Shown: positions 57,929 to 64,000 of the stretch, piece by piece
How positions within the stretch are numbered: the first letter of the stretch is position 1
Layout of the letters: the number at the start of each line of letters is the position of its first letter
From: Musicola paradisiaca NCPPB 2511
GTDB taxonomy: Bacteria; Pseudomonadota; Gammaproteobacteria; Enterobacterales; Enterobacteriaceae
Assembly: GCF_000400505.1 (NCBI RefSeq)
Contig: NZ_CM001857.1
Span: 1,982,469 to 2,046,468, forward strand
Length of the DNA stretch: 64,000 bases
Reading direction: 5' to 3'
The notes under the pieces: model-generated
Databases searched by the model: none
Told to the model about the DNA's origin: nothing
The model's input: only the letters and a program-made list of their open reading frames with translations
Program-made: the position numbers and the translations under genes

Positions 57929-58474
57929 TCAGCGGATGATATCGCCCGGCACTAACGAATACATGGCGGCATCGATCGGCCCGTGGCGCAGGATGATGCG
58001 GTTTCTGGCGATGCCTTCAAAGTGGGCGCCGACCTTTTCCGCCACCCGACGGCTGGGGTGGTTGTGTTCTCCCGCAAAGATCTCCAGCCGCGTCAGCGCC
58101 AGTTCATCAAACCCGAATGCGGCAATGGCGCGCACCGCTTCCGGCATATAGCCATGTCCCTGAGCCGACTGCCGTATCCAGTAGCCGATATTCCCCATCC
58201 GATAAGCCCTATTGATGGCATTGATGGAAACCGTACCGAGCAGATGCCCCGATGCTCGGTCAGTGACGGCGAAATCAAAGGCATCGCCGCTCTGTCGCTG
58301 TTGTGCTGAAAGTGTGATCCAGCAGGAGGCGTCCTGCAGGCTGTAATCCGGCGACCACCAGACCAGCCAGCGGCCGATCGTATCGGCCGACTCCAAAATC
58401 GCCCGCAGGGATTCCTGAGCATCATCCGAGGTATAAGGGCGTAGTAACAGGCGCGGCGTAGTCAGTTCAGTCAT
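57929..58474 (-). CDS. GNAT acetyltransferase, RimJ/RimL type
   Basis: This 181-residue protein begins MTELTTPRLLLRPYTSDDAQ, the RimJ/RimL signature. The acetyl-CoA site is IGYWIRQSAQGHGYMPEAVRAIAAFGF, followed by RLEIFAGEHNHPSRRVAEKVGAHFEG. Such proteins acetylate ribosomal proteins, antibiotics or small amines; the substrate here is unknown. The ATG at 58474 is chosen over an upstream in-frame start at 58528 because homology begins there. It is convergent with tyrR. Confidence 0.88.
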   Translation of the reverse strand: MTELTTPRLLLRPYTSDDAQESLRAILESADTIGRWLVWWSPDYSLQDASCWITLSAQQRQSGDAFDFAVTDRASGHLLGTVSINAINRAYRMGNIGYWIRQSAQGHGYMPEAVRAIAAFGFDELALTRLEIFAGEHNHPSRRVAEKVGAHFEGIARNRIILRHGPIDAAMYSLVPGDIIR

Positions 58475-58633
58475 AGAGTCCTCGCAGTCTGGTGGTGATA
58501 AAAAGGGAAAAATCCATTCTGTTAACAAAATAACTCACCGTTGCCCTCTGGCGAAAAACACACGCATCGTTGATGGGACGGTGTTGTTATCAATGCTTCG
58601 GTTAACCGGGTAAGCGTCAGCGTGTATGACCTA

Positions 58634-59524
58634 TTACGTTGGCAGAGGATACTGGGCCAATTGTTCCAGCCACTGGTTGTCCTGCGGGCTGGCCGGCATA
58701 TACACCAGCATGCGATCACCATTACTGGAGGCTGTCCACCAGTTGGTCTGCCGCAGGGCGATAATCCCCAGTACCGGGTGACGGAAGCGTTTTTCACGAT
58801 CGTCCACGCCCTGAATGTCATGGCGCTGGTGCCATAACTGACGGAACTCTTCCGACTCGCTTAGAAAACGCTGTAGTTGGGCTTCCCATAGCGGATCACC
58901 GCTGTGTTCCGCCATGCGAGCCCGGAACATGGCTACGATATTCGGCAGAAGCTCGTGCAGATCGACCAAACATTCCCGCCAGCCGGGGTGAGTGAAAGCC
59001 AGCAAAATACAGTTGCGATCCTCATGGGGGAGCTGTGCCAGATTGATATTCATCAGACGGCACCAGGCCTGATTGAAACCGAGAATGCTAAAGCGTGCGT
59101 TGACGATGACAGCCGGAAAAGGGTTGAGTTGATCGAGAATTCGTTGCCCGTCAGCGCTGATTTTTTCACAACTGGCGCGTGCAGCGGGCGAGAAGGGCAA
59201 CCCGGCCAACATAAACAGATGACGGGTTTCATCCTGATTGAATTGCAGCGCGTTGGCGATGGCGGTAAGCGTTTTAGCGGAGGTGCGGATTTCCCGACCC
59301 TGCTCCAGCCAGGTGTACCAGGTTATGCCTACATCAGCCAGTAACGCGACATCCTCACGGCGCAGACCCGGTGTTCGTCGTTTGCGCGGCGAGGGCAACC
59401 CCAGCCGCTGCGGATCCAGGCTTTCGCGACGCGAGCGCAGAAAGGCGCCGAGCTGTTTGCGGTTATCCTGTAACACGAGTGACGGATGCGATTCAGCTGC
59501 GGGTACCGACACGGTCATGATCAT
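58634..59524 (-). CDS. XRE-family regulator with MmyB-like ligand domain
   Basis: This 296-residue protein has a helix-turn-helix (LGAFLRSRRESLDPQRLGLP...RTPGLRREDVALLADVGITWYTWLEQGREI) and a PAS-like MmyB C-terminal domain (ILDQLNPFPAVIVNARFSILGFNQAWCRLM...). This class often regulates a divergently encoded oxidoreductase or transporter. It is divergent from the MFS gene. The actual start may be the third codon (MTVSV). Confidence 0.9.
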   Translation of the reverse strand: MIMTVSVPAAESHPSLVLQDNRKQLGAFLRSRRESLDPQRLGLPSPRKRRTPGLRREDVALLADVGITWYTWLEQGREIRTSAKTLTAIANALQFNQDETRHLFMLAGLPFSPAARASCEKISADGQRILDQLNPFPAVIVNARFSILGFNQAWCRLMNINLAQLPHEDRNCILLAFTHPGWRECLVDLHELLPNIVAMFRARMAEHSGDPLWEAQLQRFLSESEEFRQLWHQRHDIQGVDDREKRFRHPVLGIIALRQTNWWTASSNGDRMLVYMPASPQDNQWLEQLAQYPLPT

Positions 59525-59553
59525 GAGGACATTCTCCAGGCAGGTAGTATTTA

Positions 59554-59577
59554 TACCAGGATAAACAGGAACTGGTA
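59554..59577. promoter_or_regulatory. Candidate operator between XRE regulator and MFS gene
   Basis: TACCAG (59554-59559) and CTGGTA (59572-59577) form an inverted repeat with a 12-nt spacer. GGTAGTATTTATACC (59543-59557) overlaps it. It is centred between the two divergent start codons, where an autoregulatory operator is expected. Confidence 0.45.
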
Positions 59578-59636
59578 CCCGGTTATGATTCGAGTAATGC
59601 TAATTGCGTCTAGTCATTAACACAACGGATATCATC

Positions 59637-61073
59637 ATGAAACAGGCTTCTATGCCACCTGCGCTCAGCAGTATCGGATTGATACTGCTACTTACCGGAC
59701 AGCTATTGCCGATGATTGATTTTTCGATCGTCAACGTAGCGCTGGAGTCTATCGCTAACTCGCTTCACGCCAGCCCGGCAGAGCTGGAACTGGTGGTATC
59801 GGTTTACGGCGTCGCTTTTGCCGTTTCATTGGCGATGGGCGGGCGTTTGGGCGATAACTTGGGGCGCGGTCGGTTGTTTCTGTTTGGCGTGGCGCTGTTT
59901 GGTGTAGCGTCATTACTCTGTGGTATTGCCTGGCATATCGGCGTGCTGTTGCTGGCGCGGGCGTTGCAGGGTTTTAGCGCCGCTATGGTGGTGCCGCAGA
60001 TCCTAGCGACGATCCATGTTTGCCTGAGAGGTCGCGACCACGCACGGGCTTTGGGGTTATACAGCGCTATCGGCGGTATCGCATTTGTCGTGGGGCAAGT
60101 ATTGGGTGGTTGGCTGATTCAATTGGATATTGCCGGATTCGGTTGGCGCAGCGTGTTTTTGGTCAATCTGCCGCTTTGCTTGCTGGTTTTGCTGTTTGCT
60201 CCCGGTCGTCTACCGGATACGCGAGGAGAAAAACCGGTCGCGCTGGATATATCGGGAACCACATTACTTTCTATCGCGCTGGCTTTTTTTGTTGTTTCCT
60301 CTGGCGCTTGGGCCTATCTGGCATTGGAACTGGCTGTGTCTGGCGGCGTTGCTGCTGTCACTGGTGGCGTTTATTCTGCTGCGTTGGGTTGAGCTTCGGC
60401 AACCGGCGCCGTTGTTGCCGCCGCCCTTGTTCAAACTACCGGGTATTCGCTTCGGTCTCTTGCTGGCGTTGCTGTTTTTTCCAGCTGGAGCGGTTTTATG
60501 TTTGCGGTGGCATACACGCTGCAATCCGGTGCTGGGTTCTCGCCATTGCAATCAGGCAACAGCTTTATCGGGCTGGGATTATCCTATTTTGTCGCGTCGC
60601 TGTTGAGCGGGCGTATCGCTGCCCGAATCGGGCATATCCGTTCGTTGTTGATGGGATGTGCTATCCAGATGGTTGGGCTGGTGCTACTGATGGCGACGCT
60701 GGCATGGCGCTGGCCGATTACGATAATGCTGATTTTGCCCTCCACGATGATGATTGGTTTTGGGCAGGCGTTTATCGTCAGCAGTTTTTATCGCATCGGC
60801 TTGTCTGATGTGCCGCTGCCATTGGCCGGTGCGGGCAGCGCGTTGTTGTCGACAATACAGCAGACCTCTCTGGGGCTGGGGCCCATCCTGTTGGGAAGTG
60901 TTCTGGTTCAGGCTTTGCACGGCAACGGCGGCAACTTTGCGCAGGCGTTGATCGTTACACTGGTTGCCGAGTGGGGGCTGATGCTGGTGTTGGTCGCATG
61001 CGCGTTGCGGGTGAAATACCGCGAAGCGCGTGTTTCCCCGGCTGGCGGTGTGAGTGCGGTGAGTGAACGGTAA
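59637..61073 (+). pseudogene. MFS drug exporter (DHA2-like), two compensating frameshifts
   Basis: The sequence encodes one major-facilitator protein of about 478 residues, start MKQASMPPALSSIGLILLLTGQLLPMIDFSIVNVALESIA, with conserved GGRLGDNLGRGRLFLFG (motif A) and LARALQGFSAAMVVPQILATI (motif C region). After ALAFF at a T7 run (60284-60290) it moves to another frame (PLALGPIWHWNWL...LLALLFF), and at a T6 run (60475-60480) it returns to the first frame (SSWSGFMFAVAYTLQSGAGF) to the end. Six T in the first and seven in the second give an uninterrupted protein. As written it stops at 60392. Confidence 0.85.
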
Positions 61074-61305
61074 GGGTTACGACAAGGGTGTTGATAAAGG
61101 AGGGTAATAGATAAGGCGGGGTACCACATCCCATGCCGGGAACCGGCGCCGGTCGATTCGGCAGCGACAACACAGGGATGACTGAAGATACGTTTAGTGG
61201 GCTGGCTCACCGACGTTTCCTGTGGGAAGGCGCCTGAACGGGGTGATAGCGGGTCTGCCAATGTTTGGGAATTCCCCGGCGCTGTAGCTCCGGGGAGGTG
61301 ATGGA

Positions 61306-61809
61306 TTATTTCAGTACCGCCAATGCGGCATCGTAGTCCGGCTCGTTGGTAATTTCATTCACCAACTCGCTGTGCAGCACATTGTCATTTTCATCCAATA
61401 CGACAACGGCTCGGGCTGTCAGCCCTTTCAGTGCGCCTTCGGCAATGGCTACACCGTAGTCTTCCTTGAATACATCGCCGCGCAGGGTAGACAGGACGAC
61501 AACACTATTCAGACCTTCAGCGCCGCAAAAGCGGGATTGGGCAAACGGTAGGTCTGCAGAGATGCACAAGACCACGGTGTTGTTCAGTTCAGCGGCAAAC
61601 TGGTTGAATTTACGAACGGAGGCTGCGCAAACACCGGTATCAATACTGGGGAAAATATTCAGGACTTTGCGTTTACCTGTGTAGTGGCTCAAAGCCACAT
61701 CAGAAAGGTCTTTGGCAACCAGGGAAAATGCCTTCGCTTTACTTCCTTTTGCCGGGAAAGTCCCCGCAACCGGTACTGGATTGCCTTGAAAATGTACGTT
61801 TTTTGACAT
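61306..61809 (-). CDS. tpx: Thiol peroxidase Tpx
   Basis: This 167-residue atypical 2-Cys peroxiredoxin has its peroxidatic Cys in [16 protein letters not shown] and its resolving Cys in [20 protein letters not shown]. It reduces lipid and other hydroperoxides with thioredoxin. Near-identical to E. coli Tpx (168 aa). E. coli has tpx directly after tyrR; here three genes separate them. A hairpin TCCCCGG/CCGGGGA (about 61274-61298) follows the stop without a T-run. Confidence 0.97.
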   Translation of the reverse strand: MSKNVHFQGNPVPVAGTFPAKGSKAKAFSLVAKDLSDVALSHYTGKRKVLNIFPSIDTGVCAASVRKFNQFAAELNNTVVLCISADLPFAQSRFCGAEGLNSVVVLSTLRGDVFKEDYGVAIAEGALKGLTARAVVVLDENDNVLHSELVNEITNEPDYDAALAVLK

Positions 61810-61845
61810 GTCTGTGTCCTTTATTACAGGTGTTTAACATGTTGA

Positions 61846-62595
61846 TTAGTGTAGGGCAACATTCTCAACATTGGTATAAAAATTGTGGGAGAGCAGTTGC
61901 AGCAACGGTTCCAGATAATGTTCGTTAGCACTATCGGCGGCGATAACCGGTAGCTCTGCTGTAATGCAATGCAATTGATGTTCCACACACCAGGTACCGA
62001 ACGAACCGGGCGTGGCATACCCCACGTTTTCCACTAATGGCAGTTCAAACGCCTTGGCCAGCCAGCTTCCCAGTGGCGACAGCCGTGGATCCTCAATGCA
62101 GGCCAGCGGTTCGTGAAAAGAGACGATCCACGGCGGCGAAAGCTGTTCTATCAGTTGGCACAATGCGCGGGTTTCCGGTTCGGAACCAGGGCTGTCGCCA
62201 GTGGATAGCCTGACGTCGCGATCAGGGGTAACGTCGCTCCAGCGGTATACCGTCCCGTCTGGTTGCCAGTTAGCTGTGGGGAAATTGCGATTAAGATCGA
62301 CGCCATGCGCATTACACCGCGTACCGAGTTGGCATCCATCCGGATTCACCGCCAGCACGACATGATGATGGCGCAGACCGGGCGCGAGCGTTCGTAATGC
62401 GCAGGAAAGCGCGAAAACCGAAGCCGTTTCATCACCATGAGTGCCGGCAAGGATGACTCCACTATGCGGTGTGGATTGCTCTGCGGGAAAGAAGATCAAT
62501 GGCGCCCCTAGCCGGGAGCGACCGTATACATCGCCGATATGGTGAAAAAATCCCCGCTCTGAGCGAGGCCGTGTTGCAGCGCGTTGTGTTGCCAT
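61846..62595 (-). CDS. mpaA: Murein peptide amidase A (M14 family)
   Basis: This cytoplasmic zinc carboxypeptidase removes mDap from the murein tripeptide L-Ala-D-Glu-mDap during wall recycling. The zinc site is GTHGDE, with VSFHEPLACIEDPR as third ligand region, substrate-binding NPDGCQLGTRCNAHGVDLNRNFP, and catalytic Glu in CITAELPV. With the ATG at 62595 (AGGA nine bases upstream) it has 249 residues; an ATG at 62616 is the alternative. E. coli MpaA is 242 residues. The divergent mppA-like gene could import its substrate. Confidence 0.94.
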   Translation of the reverse strand: MATQRAATRPRSERGFFHHIGDVYGRSRLGAPLIFFPAEQSTPHSGVILAGTHGDETASVFALSCALRTLAPGLRHHHVVLAVNPDGCQLGTRCNAHGVDLNRNFPTANWQPDGTVYRWSDVTPDRDVRLSTGDSPGSEPETRALCQLIEQLSPPWIVSFHEPLACIEDPRLSPLGSWLAKAFELPLVENVGYATPGSFGTWCVEHQLHCITAELPVIAADSANEHYLEPLLQLLSHNFYTNVENVALH

Positions 62596-62993
62596 ATACG
62601 AAGTCCTGACTGCCATTTTGCCCCATCATAACAAAAAAGCCCTGTGCGTCAGCGTGGTTACGCCAGTTTTAGTCTGAATGGGAAGGTGTTTCGCATGGGT
62701 TTGTAATACGCTGGAGCATAGCGGGTGCCATCAGGGAGCGTTATCGCAAAATAGAGAGATCAGCGTTCGGGAGACTGGCTGGATGAACAGATTTACGTCT
62801 ATTATCACTCACGGTTCTGTAACGATTTTTTCAGTCTGACGCACGACTTAAACCAGGTTGACCTGCAGGGGAGCATGGAGGCAGGCAGCCTATTGATAGC
62901 GTCAGAATGGCAACCGACCGGCCTTTATCGGCCCGTTTGTCAATGATTGGTTTTGCCACCGACATCGGTGGTTTTTTTCTGGAAGGATTCATC
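62596..62993. other. Divergent mpaA/mppA-like intergenic region
   Basis: These 398 bp hold the promoters of mpaA and of the binding-protein gene. A strong terminator (62956-62978) lies close to the plus-strand start codon. CCGGCCTTTATCGGCC (62918-62933) is a further small hairpin. No ORF is recognised, but an RNA ended by that terminator is possible. Confidence 0.5.
62956..62978 (+). terminator. Intrinsic terminator in the mppA-like leader
   Basis: CCACCG (62956-62961) pairs with CGGTGG (62966-62971) around ACAT, followed by seven T. It ends only 15 nt before the ATG at 62994, in front of the GGAAGG ribosome-binding site. It must end an upstream RNA or act as an attenuator for the downstream gene. 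Confidence 0.8.
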
Positions 62994-64000
62994 ATGCAAT
63001 CTCATTATCTCGCATTATCTATGGTGTTGATGGCTGCGTTGGCCGGCTCTGCTGTTGCAGCGCAGGTGCCTGTCGGCACCGTGCTGGCAGAACGGCAGGA
63101 GATCGTCCGCCATATCAAAGATGAACCCGCCTCGTTGGATCCGGTAAAGGCGGTAGGGCTGCCGGAGATTCAGGTTATCCGTGATCTGTTTGAGGGGCTG
63201 GTGAATCAGGACGAACACGGCAACCCAATCCCAGGCGTGGCGGAGCGTTGGCAAACCAGCGATAACCGGACTTTCATATTCACACTACGCAACAATGCAC
63301 GTTGGTCTAACGGTGATCCGGTCACTGCTCGCGATTTTGTGTACAGTTGGCAGCGTCTGGTTGCGCCGGAAAATACGTCCCCCTTTGCCTGGTTCGCTCG
63401 ACTGGCAGGTATCGTCAATGCGGATGAAATTTTGTCGGGCAAGCTTCCTGCCGATAGACTGGGTGTCGTCGCGTTGGATGATCATACGCTGAAAGTACAG
63501 TTGGTCAGGCCGATACCTTATTTTGTTAATCTGGCTGCCAATTTCAGTTTGTTTCCCGTGCATCAGGCTACGGTGGAAAAATTCGGTAAAGATTGGACTA
63601 AGCCAGGCAACTTGGTAGGCAACGGCGCGTTTCAGCTACAGGATCGGGTAGTGAATGAGAAGCTAGAGCTGATCCCTAATGCGTATTACTGGGATCATGC
63701 CCATACCTTGTTGGCCAAAGTGACGTTTGTACCGATCAATCAGGAGTCAAACGCCACGAAACGCTATCAGGCCGGTGATATCGACATCACCGAGTCTTTT
63801 CCGAAGAATCTCTACCCGAAATTACTGAAGGATATTCCCGGTCAGGTATTCACGCCGGATCAACTGGGCACCTATTATTATGCCTTCAATACTCAGCGGG
63901 GGCCGACCAGCGATGCCCGAGTGCGTCAGGCACTGTCGTATGCGATCGATCGCCAGATTATCGCGGAAAAAGTGTTGGGGACTGGCGAGAAGCCTGCTTA
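62994..64000 (+). CDS. mppA: Periplasmic (murein) peptide-binding protein MppA/OppA-like, partial
   Basis: The gene runs off the right edge; 335 complete codons are visible with no stop. It has a signal peptide (MQSHYLALSMVLMAALAGSAVAAQ), then IVRHIKDEPASLDPVKAVGLPEIQVIRDLFEGLV, LRNNARWSNGDPVTARDFVYSWQRLV and SDARVRQALSYAIDRQIIAEKVLG. It is a paralogue of the gene at 20657. Proximity to mpaA resembles the E. coli neighbourhood of mppA, whose product feeds murein tripeptide to the Opp permease; that assignment is by position and is less sure than the family. Confidence 0.85.
   Translation, partial: MQSHYLALSMVLMAALAGSAVAAQVPVGTVLAERQEIVRHIKDEPASLDPVKAVGLPEIQVIRDLFEGLVNQDEHGNPIPGVAERWQTSDNRTFIFTLRNNARWSNGDPVTARDFVYSWQRLVAPENTSPFAWFARLAGIVNADEILSGKLPADRLGVVALDDHTLKVQLVRPIPYFVNLAANFSLFPVHQATVEKFGKDWTKPGNLVGNGAFQLQDRVVNEKLELIPNAYYWDHAHTLLAKVTFVPINQESNATKRYQAGDIDITESFPKNLYPKLLKDIPGQVFTPDQLGTYYYAFNTQRGPTSDARVRQALSYAIDRQIIAEKVLGTGEKPA

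Overview
The window reads as chromosomal DNA of an enterobacterium of the soft-rot group (Dickeya/Pectobacterium type; Dickeya is my best guess). Almost every housekeeping gene has a close E. coli counterpart at nearly the same length and in nearly the same order. Two features point to a pectin degrader: a KdgT 2-keto-3-deoxygluconate permease preceded by a KdgR-type operator, and slyA with a perfect SlyA-type box. The genus is inferred, not proven.

Layout. (1) 1-17.3 kb corresponds to the E. coli valVW-mdtK-ribE-cfa-purR-ynhF-mepH-grxD-rnt-gloA-ydhL-slyA-slyB-anmK-mliC-pdxH-tyrS-pdxY-gst segment, without sodB and several other E. coli genes. It carries two tRNA-Val(GAC) genes and a 29-residue membrane protein, YnhF. 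(2) 17.3-27.3 kb corresponds to acnA-ribA-pgpB-lapA-lapB-pyrF-yciH-osmB, with an orphan peptide-binding protein between acnA and ribA. (3) 27.6-33.6 kb is an accessory carbon block: araD-like epimerase, kdgT, cstA with an upstream tandem-repeat array, and an aldo/keto reductase. (4) 33.7-45.7 kb holds rnb, a molybdopterin oxidoreductase of the YdeP type with a divergent LysR regulator, fabI and the complete sapABCDF operon. (5) 46-49 kb has a chemoreceptor and a COG0523 GTPase behind a Zur-type box. (6) 49-54.3 kb is the phage-shock region (pspF, sigma-54 promoter, pspABC, ycjX, ycjF; no pspD). (7) 54.6-64 kb holds a secreted M20 peptidase, tyrR, an acetyltransferase, a divergent XRE regulator/MFS exporter pair, tpx, mpaA and the start of an mppA/oppA-like gene.

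Functional threads: envelope stress and peptide handling (psp, sap, lapAB, slyB, osmB, mepH, anmK, mpaA, mppA-like), vitamin B6 and B2 metabolism (pdxH, pdxY, ribE, ribA), and redox or electrophile defence (grxD, gloA, tpx, gst).

The most striking sequence-level observation is six apparent single-base indels in five genes (rnt, acnA, rnb, the YdeP-like gene, and the MFS gene twice), four of them in A or T homopolymers of five to seven bases. This pattern fits sequencing or assembly error at least as well as gene decay. I found no CRISPR array, insertion sequence, prophage or rRNA, and no clearly new multi-gene system. The best candidates for undescribed biology are small: the cstA 14/15-nt repeat array, the perfect 20-nt palindrome before grxD, the structured kdgT leader, and the terminator lying directly in front of the mppA-like gene.
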